DNA of 64,000 nucleotides from BD2-11 sp965115885. GTDB lineage: Bacteria > Gemmatimonadota > Gemmatimonadetes > Longimicrobiales > Gaopeijiaceae. Positions 17,629-26,300 of this stretch are shown here, piece by piece. A model generated the notes under the pieces. The model was not told the origin of the DNA, made no database searches, and saw only the letters and a program-made list of their open reading frames with translations. Both the position numbers and the translations under genes were made by a program. Every line of letters begins with the position of its first letter. The stretch's first letter is position 1. The stretch covers positions 558,001 through 622,000 of the forward strand of contig OZ220479.1 in NCBI GenBank assembly GCA_965115885.1, in the 5' to 3' direction.

Positions 17629-18951
17629 ATGACCGCGACCGATCGACGACGGACGGCTGCCGCGCTCGCGCTGGCGGTGTGCGCGAGCGCCTGCGAAGTG
17701 ACCAACCCCGGTCCGGTGCAGGACAAGTTCCTGAACGACGAGACCTCGCACGCGGCCCTGGTGCGCGGGGCGGAGCGCATGGTGCTGGAAACCGCGAACT
17801 ACGTCTTCTACACCACTTCCGTCGTCACGCGGGTGCTCTTCCCCGGGGGCGACACCAACTCGCACAGTCCGCGCATCCAGGGAGGCTCGCTTCCGCCCGA
17901 GGACGTCAACGACGACTGGAACAACGCGCAACAGGCGCTCTTCATCGCCGAGAGCGCCCTGGAGCGTGGCGTGACGGGCGAAAACCTGGCGCAGGCGCAC
18001 ATCTGGGCGGGCTACACGTACCGCATCCTGGGCGAAAACTGGTGCCGGTGGCTGAAGAACGCGGGGGCGCCCCAGCCTCCGGGCGCGGCGCTCGATCTCG
18101 CGGAGGAGCATTTCACGGAGGCGCTGAGCGCGGCCGCCAACCCGACGCAGACCCGCGCAGCCCGCGCGGGACGCGCCCAGGTGCGGGTTGCGAAGGGTGA
18201 CTGGGGAGGTGCGGTGAGCGACGCCGCCCAGGTACCGCCCGACTTCGTCTTCCAAGTCCGTCCGGATCCCGATTTCGAGGCGACCCGCAGCCGGGTCGGA
18301 TGGGCCAACGCCGACGAGCCCTACCGGCAGTTCACGCTTCTCTTCACTTTCTTCGGCGAGCAGGCCGTTCCCGACATCCGCTCGCGACTGCCGCTGGACG
18401 CCGACGATCTTCCGGTCACCCTTCCAGGCACGGGCTACTATGCGGAATCCGGGGATCCTCGGGTGGCGTGGCGCACGGTCCCCGACCAGCCTTTCGCCAA
18501 CGCGTCGTTGCAGGGGTTCGGCCAAGTGCCGTGGAGCACGTTCTCGTGGTTGACCCCCGAGTCGCCCATCCACTTGGGAACCGGGACCGAAATGCTCCTC
18601 TACCGGGCGGAAGGAATGCTCCGCGACGGCAACCGCCCGGGCGCCATGGAACTCGTCAACCAAGTGCGTTCGATGTACGTCAGCGACCGCACCGGAGCGC
18701 CGCTGGCGCCCCGCGAAGCCGCGAGCCTGGAAGAGGCGTGGACGCATCTGAAGACCGAGCGCATGATCGAAGGGTTGCTCGAAGGCCGACGGCTGGTCGA
18801 TCTCCGCCGCTGGGCCTCCGACGGTTCGCCGGGCGAGGCTCCCTTCCCGGCGTGGGAGAACCTGTCGCCGCTCTTCGCGGAAGAGCCGATGGCGACCTGC
18901 TTCCCCATCCCCGAAGACGAGGTGAAACGCAACCCCAATTTGGGCGGTTGA
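17629..18951 (+). CDS. SusD/RagB-like substrate-binding lipoprotein (pair 2)
   Basis: A 440-residue lipoprotein partner of the receptor just upstream. The lipobox is VCASAC with Cys at about residue 22, followed by EVTNPGPVQDKFLND, an opening shared almost exactly with pair 3 (EVINPGPIQDEFLVQ). Helical repeats fill the middle (WNNAQQALFIAESAL, AHIWAGYTYRILGENWC). The C-terminus has LKTERMIEGLLEGRRLVDLR, the conserved family element, and ends with NPNLGG. ATG at 17629 has GGAGGGCGG upstream. It is the last gene of the unit; no clear terminator follows. Confidence 0.88.
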   Translation: MTATDRRRTAAALALAVCASACEVTNPGPVQDKFLNDETSHAALVRGAERMVLETANYVFYTTSVVTRVLFPGGDTNSHSPRIQGGSLPPEDVNDDWNNAQQALFIAESALERGVTGENLAQAHIWAGYTYRILGENWCRWLKNAGAPQPPGAALDLAEEHFTEALSAAANPTQTRAARAGRAQVRVAKGDWGGAVSDAAQVPPDFVFQVRPDPDFEATRSRVGWANADEPYRQFTLLFTFFGEQAVPDIRSRLPLDADDLPVTLPGTGYYAESGDPRVAWRTVPDQPFANASLQGFGQVPWSTFSWLTPESPIHLGTGTEMLLYRAEGMLRDGNRPGAMELVNQVRSMYVSDRTGAPLAPREAASLEEAWTHLKTERMIEGLLEGRRLVDLRRWASDGSPGEAPFPAWENLSPLFAEEPMATCFPIPEDEVKRNPNLGG

Positions 18952-19122
18952 TCCGTTCGCGGAAGCGGAACGGCGCCGGGGCAGGAGGCGTTCTAGGCGC
19001 CGGAAACGGGATGCCGAGCGACGGCGCGGGGCCGCGCCCTCCCGACGGGTGGTGCCGGGAAGCCCGCGCATGGGTTATCATGTAGAGTGGACATGGGCCG
19101 ACTCCCACCGGAGGACTGGACG

Positions 19123-20547
19123 ATGAATCTCATCACGGGCAAGCACATACCGAGGCGAACCTTTCTGCGCGGGGCCGCGGGCGCGGCGGTGGGACTGCCG
19201 CTTCTGGACGCCATGATCCCGGCGGGAGGGCGCTGGCGGGAGGTGAAGGCCGCCGTCGACAAGACGCGCCTGGTCGCCATCGAGATGGTGCACGGGGCGG
19301 CGGGCTCCAACGACTGGGGAGCCTCCCAGCACCTGTGGTCGCCCGCGCAGCTGGGCCGCGGCTTCGACTTGGGCACCAGCGCTCTGAGTTCGCTCGAGCC
19401 GTACCGCGACCACCTCACCATCGTGTCCAACACGGACTGCCAGATGGCGGAGGCGTTCCAGCCCAAGGAGATCGGGGGCGACCATTTCCGCACCAGCGCC
19501 GTCTACCTCACCCAGGCGCACCCGAGGCAGACCGAGGGTTCGGACGTCTACATCGGCACGTCGATGGACCAGCTGTACGCCCGGCGTTTCGGACAGGACA
19601 CCCCCATCCCCTCGATGCAGCTGTGCATCGAGAACGTGGACCAGTCGGGCGGGTGCGCGTACGGCTACACGTGCGTGTACACCGATTCGATCAGCTGGGC
19701 TTCCCCCACCGAGCCGCTCCCCGTCATCCGCGACCCGCGGGTGGCCTTCGACCAGCTGTTCGGAGCGGGCGGCACCCCGGAGGAGCGCGTGGCGCGTCGC
19801 CGCGAGAACCGGAGCATACTGGACTGGGTTGCCGACCGAGCCCGTCGCCTCAAGGCGGAGCTGGGGATCGAGGACCGCGCCCGTCTGGATCGCTACTTGG
19901 ACAACATCCGCGAGCTGGAGCGGCGCATCGAGATGACCGAGGCGCAGAACCGGAGCGGCGAGGGGCGCGAGTTGCCCGAAGCTCCGGCCGGAGTGCCGGA
20001 CTCCTTCCGCGAGCACGTCGAGATGATGTGGGACGTGCAGGCGCTCGCCTTCCAGTCCGACGCGACGCGGGTCTTCTCCTTCAAGATGGGACGCGATTCC
20101 TCGGCGCGGGTTTTCCCCGAGAGCGGCACCGACAAACCTTTCCATCCGGCGTCGCACCATGGCGGCAACCCGGAGGCGGTGACGGAGTTCAACCTCATCA
20201 ACCGCTACCACGTGAGTACGCTTCCCTACTTCCTGGAGAAGTTGAAGAGCATCGAGGAGGGCGACGCCAATCTGCTCGACAAGAGCATGATTCTCTACGG
20301 ATCCGCGATGGGCGATCCCAACCTGCACAACCACAAGCGGGTGCCCTTCGTCGTGCTGGGCGGAGCCAACGGACGGCTGGAGGGCGGCTTGCATCTCAAG
20401 GCGCCGGACGGAACCCCGCTGGCCAACGCGATGCTGACTCTGTTGCACGCCCTGGGTCTGGAGGACTTGGACGGGTTCGGCAACAGCACCGGCGAATTCG
20501 CCCTGTCCATGCCGTCCTCGGTTGCGGAGCAGGCCAGCGGCAGCTGA
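19123..20547 (+). CDS. DUF1552 family protein with Tat signal
   Basis: A 474-residue exported protein of the DUF1552 family. The N-terminus KHIPRRTFLRGAAGAAVGLP is a twin-arginine signal, so the protein is folded, perhaps with a cofactor, before export. The body follows the family: VAIEMVHGAAGSNDWG near the start, a central helical part with LDRYLDNIRELERRIEMTE, and the end with SMILYGSAMGDPNLHNHKRV and PFVVLGGANG, reminiscent of alkaline-phosphatase-like/DUF1501 folds. I chose the ATG at 19123 because CCGGAGG stands about 9 bases before it; an in-frame ATG at 19087 lacks a site. In related genomes DUF1552 usually travels with DUF1592 (haem-containing) proteins, but none is present here. Function is unknown. 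Confidence 0.88.
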   Translation: MNLITGKHIPRRTFLRGAAGAAVGLPLLDAMIPAGGRWREVKAAVDKTRLVAIEMVHGAAGSNDWGASQHLWSPAQLGRGFDLGTSALSSLEPYRDHLTIVSNTDCQMAEAFQPKEIGGDHFRTSAVYLTQAHPRQTEGSDVYIGTSMDQLYARRFGQDTPIPSMQLCIENVDQSGGCAYGYTCVYTDSISWASPTEPLPVIRDPRVAFDQLFGAGGTPEERVARRRENRSILDWVADRARRLKAELGIEDRARLDRYLDNIRELERRIEMTEAQNRSGEGRELPEAPAGVPDSFREHVEMMWDVQALAFQSDATRVFSFKMGRDSSARVFPESGTDKPFHPASHHGGNPEAVTEFNLINRYHVSTLPYFLEKLKSIEEGDANLLDKSMILYGSAMGDPNLHNHKRVPFVVLGGANGRLEGGLHLKAPDGTPLANAMLTLLHALGLEDLDGFGNSTGEFALSMPSSVAEQASGS

Positions 20548-20552
20548 CAACG

Positions 20553-20576
20553 CGCGGCCTCCGCGCGGAGGCCGCG
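20553..20576 (+). terminator. 24-bp perfect palindrome between DUF1552 and ankyrin genes
   Basis: A perfect self-complementary sequence with arms CGCGGCCTCCGC and GCGGAGGCCGCG and no spacer begins 6 bases after the DUF1552 stop. RNA would fold into a strong GC stem. There is no T-run, so attenuation or protection of the upstream message end is at least as likely as termination; the ankyrin gene starts 25 bases later. Confidence 0.5.
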
Positions 20577-20601
20577 TTCGGAAGAACCGCCGGAGGCGAA
20601 A

Positions 20602-22440
20602 ATGAAGGATGCGAGAGGAAACGCGCGCGCGCGCTACGGTGCGGTGGCGGCGCTGTTGGCGTTGGGCGCGATCTCCGCCGCCGCCCCTCCCCCCGATTCC
20701 CCGGTCGCCGACGCGGCCATGCGGGGCGACGTGGAGGATGTGCGGAAGTTGCTGAGAAGCGGCGCCGACGTGAACGCTCCCCAGAGCGACGGGCTGACCG
20801 CGCTGCACTGGGCCGCCGGCAACGGCGACGCGGCGCTGGCCGACGTGTTGATCCACGCGGGGGCCAACCCGGGTCCGCTGACCCGCAACGACGCGTACAC
20901 CCCGATGCACATGGCAGCCCGCGGGGGACACGCCGAAGTGATCGAGCGACTGCTGGAAGCGGGCGCCGATCCGGCGGTGACGACCTCGCGCACCGGGGTG
21001 ACCCCGATGCACTTGGCGGCCAAGGCCGACAACGCCTCCGCGCTCCGGGCGCTGGCCGTCGGAGGGGCGGAGATCGACGCGCGCGATCACCGGTGGGGGC
21101 AGACGCCGCTCATCTTCGCGGCCGGGTTCAACCGGCTGAAGGCGGTGAAGGCCCTGATCGAGCTGGGCGCGGACGTCACGCTGACCGAGGACGTGCTCCA
21201 CATGCCTACCCGCTACGCGGTGGACATGGCGGCCAGGGCGGCGCGCAACGAGGTGTTGGAGTCCTTCCGGGCACAGTCCGACGCCCCCGAGCTGTGGGCG
21301 CCCACGCCGCAGCAGGTGCAGGCGGCGTCGGAAGCGGCTTGGCGGGTGCAGGCTCTCCCTCCCGAGAAGATCGTCGACAAGGCCACCGGGCAGCGGATGA
21401 CCGAGAACCAGCTCGCTCTGCTCGAGACCAATGCCCTCTCCTACCACGAGCTGGTGGGCAACCAAGGCGGACTCACAGCGTTGTTGCACGCCAGCCGCGA
21501 CGGCTCTCGGGACATCGTGCACGCCCTGCTCGAAGCGGGCGCGGACGTCAACCAAGTGAGCGCGGGCGAGAAATCCAGCCCGCTCCTGATCGCGGCCATC
21601 AACGGACACTTCGACCTGATGCTCGAGTTGCTCGAGCGCGGCGCGGATCCCGGACTGGCCGATCTCGCCGGGAGCACCCCGCTGTTCGCCGTCGTCAACA
21701 CCCAGTACGCGCCCAAGACGCGCTATCCCCAGCAACAGGCCTTCAAGCAACAGGAAGCCACCCACTTGGAGGTGATGGAGGCGTTGCTCGAAGCGGGCGC
21801 GGATCCCAACGTGCGATTGGATCGGCACCTCTGGTACTTGGAGTACAACTTCGCCCAGCTGAGCGTGAACATGTGGGGGGCGACCCCTTTCTGGCGGGCG
21901 GCCCACGGCACCGACGAGAAGGCGATGCGGCTTCTGTTCGAGTACGGAGCCGATCCCACCGTTCCCACCCGCAGGCCGCCTTCGCGCAGGCGAGGTGGCT
22001 ACGGCGGCGGCCAGGCGTTCGATCCGTCCGGTTTGCCTCCTGTGCCCACCGGCGGCCCGGGCGTGTTCCCCATCCACGCGGCGTCCGGTGTGGGATACAG
22101 CGGCGGGGACGGAGCCGGGCGCGCGGGCGTGTCGCACATCCACGTCCCCAACGGCTGGATGCCGTCCGTGAAGTTGCTGGTCGAGGAACTCGGTGCCGAC
22201 GTGAACGTACGCGACCACAACGGTTACACCCCGTTGCACTTCGCTGCGGCGCGCGGCGACAACGAACTGATTCTCTACTTGGTGGAGAAGGGCGCCGACG
22301 TGACGGCGGTTAGTCGGCGCGGCCAGACCGTGGTCGACATGGCCAACGGTCCGGTGCAGCGCATCCAGCCCTTCCCGGAGACCATCGCGCTGCTCGAAGG
22401 CATGGGCGCCATCAACAACCACAACTGCGTTTCTTGCTGA
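20602..22440 (+). CDS. Exported ankyrin-repeat protein
   Basis: A 612-residue protein with an N-terminal signal (RYGAVAALLALGAISAAAPP) and about nine ankyrin repeats. Clear copies include VADAAMRGDVEDVRKLLRSG, DGLTALHWAAGNGDAALADV, DAYTPMHMAARGGHAEVIER, TGVTPMHLAAKADNASALRA, QTPLIFAAGFNRLKAVKALI, and near the end NGYTPLHFAAARGDNELILY. A low-complexity insert rich in Gly, Pro and Arg (about 455-510) splits the last repeats. The protein ends NNHNCVSC, a Cys pair at the very C-terminus. ATG at 20602 has GGAGG upstream. It follows the DUF1552 gene by 54 bases across a hairpin. Ankyrin proteins bind partner proteins; here the partner may be the DUF1552 product. No catalytic domain is seen. Confidence 0.88.
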   Translation: MKDARGNARARYGAVAALLALGAISAAAPPPDSPVADAAMRGDVEDVRKLLRSGADVNAPQSDGLTALHWAAGNGDAALADVLIHAGANPGPLTRNDAYTPMHMAARGGHAEVIERLLEAGADPAVTTSRTGVTPMHLAAKADNASALRALAVGGAEIDARDHRWGQTPLIFAAGFNRLKAVKALIELGADVTLTEDVLHMPTRYAVDMAARAARNEVLESFRAQSDAPELWAPTPQQVQAASEAAWRVQALPPEKIVDKATGQRMTENQLALLETNALSYHELVGNQGGLTALLHASRDGSRDIVHALLEAGADVNQVSAGEKSSPLLIAAINGHFDLMLELLERGADPGLADLAGSTPLFAVVNTQYAPKTRYPQQQAFKQQEATHLEVMEALLEAGADPNVRLDRHLWYLEYNFAQLSVNMWGATPFWRAAHGTDEKAMRLLFEYGADPTVPTRRPPSRRRGGYGGGQAFDPSGLPPVPTGGPGVFPIHAASGVGYSGGDGAGRAGVSHIHVPNGWMPSVKLLVEELGADVNVRDHNGYTPLHFAAARGDNELILYLVEKGADVTAVSRRGQTVVDMANGPVQRIQPFPETIALLEGMGAINNHNCVSC

Positions 22441-22547
22441 TCGGCGCTCAGCGCGAATCGACGGCCACGGGGTTTGGGACTTCGGGAATCGGCTCGACGA
22501 ATCGCTCACTGGAGGGCCAGCCCCGCCCCCCCATCAAGATCGGAGGG

Positions 22548-22582
22548 CCTCAGATTTCTGAGGTTTCCTCGGATTTCCGAGG
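22548..22582. repeat. Two adjacent 16-bp perfect inverted repeats
   Basis: Positions 22548-22563 and 22567-22582 are each 16-base palindromes of the form CCTCxGAttTCyGAGG, with an A/T pair in the first and a G/C pair in the second at the same stem position. They are separated by TTT. The base change is compensated on both arms, so both stems are kept. They follow the ankyrin gene by about 110 bases. Possible roles are a double operator, a processing signal or a dispersed hairpin element. Confidence 0.7.
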
Positions 22583-22863
22583 CTTCGAGGCACGGGAATG
22601 GATCCGCAACCTGTTTATATACATGAGTTGCAGAATATTGCCATTTTCGGCACGAGGTTTGCATGGGAATGCCGTCGTCAAGTCACGATCACAGGGGACA
22701 TGCGCTACGACATGAGCGTCGAGCACCTCTGTTCCGGATCCGCGAGGTCGCAGACAGGGAGAAACGCGAGCCGCAACGCCCGTAGCTTGGACTGGCCGGA
22801 GTCGCCGGCGTGCGGGTTCGAGCCTTGCCGGAGGGCGCGCGAGTCCGTAGGCTCGCGGGGAGG

Positions 22864-22918
22864 CCAGCCCGCCAGCCCGCCAGCCCGCCAGCCCGCCAGC
22901 CCGCCAGCCCGCCAGCCG
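22864..22918. repeat. 8-bp tandem repeat, six full copies plus a partial one
   Basis: The unit CCAGCCCG is repeated without mismatch from 22864 to 22911 and then CCAGCCG. The unit length is not a multiple of three, so changes of copy number would shift any frame that crosses it. It lies upstream of the large repeat lipoprotein gene, about 400 bases from its start. Confidence 0.9.
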
Positions 22919-23319
22919 TTCAGTAAAAGCGGGGCTCTCGTCACTCTTTCACGGAGCTCTTCTCAGGGGCCACGGGGCTTCTTTTTTCCGGATCCGGAGG
23001 TCTCCGTTTGCGCCTTCGCCAGCGAAAGCTGGTCGTAGCCCGTCGTATCCGTGCGTCCGTTCGGCGGGTGACGCCACGTCCTCCATACGCGGATTCCTGG
23101 CGAGCCGCCGCGCGGTGCGTCGGCGGGGTTCCCGCGTCCACCGCGGTTTTCGATGAACTCCGCGCACGCGTCTAGACGCGCGACGTTTTTCGTGCGTCGG
23201 CACGGGCCCGGGTCTTCCGGGCATCGGTCGGCGCATGTCCCCGGGGGGCGGCCGTCGCAGAGTGCGTCGAAACGGCGCCCCCATCTGATTTCTTTCACTC
23301 CATCGCAAGGGAAGGTACC

Positions 23320-26300
23320 ATGAACAGACTCAAGCTCTTGGCCACGGCAACGCTGGCGTCGCTCGTCTTCGCGGCGTGCGACGAGGGTTCCCCGCCGCCG
23401 GTGGATCCGCCGGATCCGCCGACGCCGGTGGGCACGATCTCGGGCACGGTGACGATCGAGGGGACGGCGGTCGCGGGGGTGTCGGCGACGCTGTCGTCGG
23501 GCGCGAGCGCGACGACGGGGGCGGGCGGCGACTTTTCGTTCGCGGGCGTCGAGGCGGGGACGTACACGGTGACGATCTCGGGCTACCCGGAGGACGCGAC
23601 GTTCGCGCAGGCGACGCAGTCGGCGACGATCGCGACGGACGGGGAGAACGTGCGGTTGAGCTTCGCGGGGGAGTACGTGCGTTCGTCGGCGGTGGTGGGA
23701 GCGGTGGTGGCGGCGGACGCGGCGATGAGCGGAGGGGACGGGCAGCCGGAGACGCTGTCGGGGGTGACGGTGAAGTTGGGCGGGGAGCACGCGACGGGCG
23801 AGACGGTGCGGACGGGGATGGACGGCGGGTTCGCGTTCACGGGGCTTCGGGCGGGGACGTACACGGTGGAGATCTCGGGCTACCCGGAGGACGTGACGTT
23901 CGAGACGAAGGCGATGGAGGTGGAGGTGGAGGCGGGCGAGGTCGGGAACGCGGACTTCACGGGCCACTGGGTGCGCACGTCGGCGGTGGAGGGTCGTGTG
24001 GCGATCGAGGGCGAGGGGTTGGCGGGGGTGACGGTGACGCTGTCGGGCGGTCCGGCGGAGGAGAGCCGCAGGGCGACGACGGACGCGGACGGGGGGTACC
24101 GGTTCGAGGAACTGCGCGCGGGCGCGTACGAGGTGAGCATCGCGGGCGGCTTCGAAGCGGAGGACTACGAGTTCGCGTCGACGTCGCGGGACGTGAGCGT
24201 GGAGATGGACGAGACGGCGACGGTGTCGTTCACGGGGGTGTTGCTGCGGACGTCGGGGATCAGCGGTCGGGTGAGCGTGGAGGGGATGGGATTGAGCGGA
24301 GTCGAGGTGACGCTGTCGGGGGCGGACGAGGAGCGAACGGAGACGACGGACGCGAGCGGACAGTACGCGTTCACGGGGTTGGCGGCGGGGGACTACGCGG
24401 TGTCGATCGGAGTGGAGGGCGAGGCGTACGTGTTCGGGACGACGAGCATGGACGTGACGGTGGCGGACGACGAGTCGAAGATCGTGAACTTCGAGGGGGA
24501 GCACGCGACGACGGCGAGCGTGTCGGGGATGGCGTACGTGGACGAGGGAACGAAGAACGACATGTTCGACGAGGGGGAGCATGCGCTGATGCGAGCGGGG
24601 ATCCCGGTGGCGCTGGTGGGCCCTGGGGTGAACGAGCAGCGCTTGGGCGCGACGGACGAGGAGGGCGGGTTCTCGTTCGAGGGTCTGAAGGCGGGCTCGT
24701 ACCAGCTGGTGGTGCTGATCGACGCGGATGCGTCGGCGATGCTGGCGAAGCACGACGTGGCGTACGGGGGTCCGTCGACGGGCTACGTGGTGGAGTTGGG
24801 AGTCGGGGAGGCGGCGACGCGGTCGTTGCCGTTCGACATAACGCACACGACGGTGGACTTCGAGGTGAAGTTGAAGAGCGGGGAGGCGACGGGGGACGCG
24901 CTACCGGACGCGAAGGTGAGCCTGTACGCGGACATGGGCGGGGAGAACATGTCGGGGAGCGGCGTGACGGACGACGAGGGCATGGCGTCGATCCGTGTGG
25001 CGCGCGCGGGCACGACGGGCCACACGGTGTACGCGACGGTCGTTGCGGACGGCTACAGCGTGGACATGGAAGCGGGCAAGCAGGCGGTGAAGTGGGATCC
25101 TCAGGAGTGGAGGGTGTCGGCGAAGAACGTGGCCGACGTGGTGAACATGAAGGTGGACGTGTCGGTGAGCGGGAAGACGGTGAAGACGGAGTTGGGCGGG
25201 GGCATGGCGTTGGGCGGCTGGGCGATCGGCGTGACGTCGGGGGAGGAGACGGTGGAGGGCGCGCCGAAGAAGCTGGACGAGGAGGGCATGGCGAAGCTGG
25301 AGACGACGGCGGAGTCGGTGCCGACGACCTACGCGTTCATGCTGGCGAAGGACCAGGACGACGAATTGGACGGTGGGGAGAAGTACGAGTCGGAGGCTGT
25401 GGAGTACAAGCACACGGGTCTGAAGCTGGCGGGCGAGACGATGGAAGCGGGGATGCTCGAGGCGAGCTACGCGACGCAGACGTTGAAGGTGTACGTGCAC
25501 CACGAGAAGGATCAGGTGGAGGGGTACACGGGGAACGTGCTGGGCGGGGACGAGCGGGCGAAGACGGGGTACGTGGACGTGTCGCTGCGCTACGTGAGCG
25601 GGACGGGCCGGTCGCGCTCGTTCACGAAGGAGGAGTGGGATTCGAAGCACATGAGCGAGAAGGACGGGGTGGTGACGTTCCTGCACGTGCCGACGGACTA
25701 CGACGTGGTGGTTCGCGCGAACGAGAGTGCGGCGGGTACGACGGCGGGGATCGTGCTGCTGGAACCTGACGAGCTCGAGGCGTACCGGGACGCGGAGGCG
25801 AACGGGCTGATGGGCGGAGCGTTCGGGTCGGAGGGCGGATTCGGGCACACGGTTTCGCTGTGTCCGTTGCAGGAGACGCTTCCTCAGGACCACGACGAGT
25901 GCGCGTCGTTCGCGTACGTGACGACGCATTCGGTGAAGGGCGAGGTGTGGCGCAAGAGCGTGACGGCGGCGAGTTCGGGGGACGGGTTCTCGACGGACAC
26001 GATGAACCGGAAGAACCCGGGGGTGACGGTGGACCTGACGCCGGTCGAGGGGAAGAACCTGGCGGGCGAGGCGAAGACGTTCGCGGCGCTGGCGAAGGAC
26101 GTGGCGACGACGAAGACGGTGGACGAGACGTACCAGTTCGATTTCGGGAAGCTGGCGGCGGGCGCGTACGAAGCGAAGGCGTCGGCGGGCTGGCGGGTGC
26201 GCAAGAAGGGTGGCATGGAGCTGGGGACTGCGTTGAGCCCGCTGAGCGGAGCGGTGGAGCTGGAGGTGACGCCGTCGACGGGGACGGTGTACGGGCGGGT

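Larger units (their letters stand above)
22441..23319. other. Repeat-rich intergenic region with AT-rich patch
   Basis: About 880 bases without a convincing gene. From left to right it contains two tandem palindromes (22548-22582), an AT-rich patch at about 22600-22700 that departs strongly from the surrounding composition, an 8-bp tandem repeat (22864-22918) and a 14-bp palindrome around CTAGA at about 23170. A 146-codon frame runs from 22598 to 23038 on the plus strand and begins with plausible protein text (MDPQPVYIHELQNIAIFGTR), but its second half is translated repeat; I cannot support it as a gene. The end of the stretch supplies the ribosome binding site (AAGGGAAGG) for the large lipoprotein. 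Confidence 0.5.

Noticed and set aside
22864..22918. CRISPR array
   Set aside because: The unit is only 8 bp and there are no unique spacers; this is a simple tandem repeat.
22598..23038. A 146-codon plus-strand gene
   Set aside because: The first 60 codons look plausible, but the rest is the translated 8-bp repeat, it has no good ribosome binding site and no known motif.
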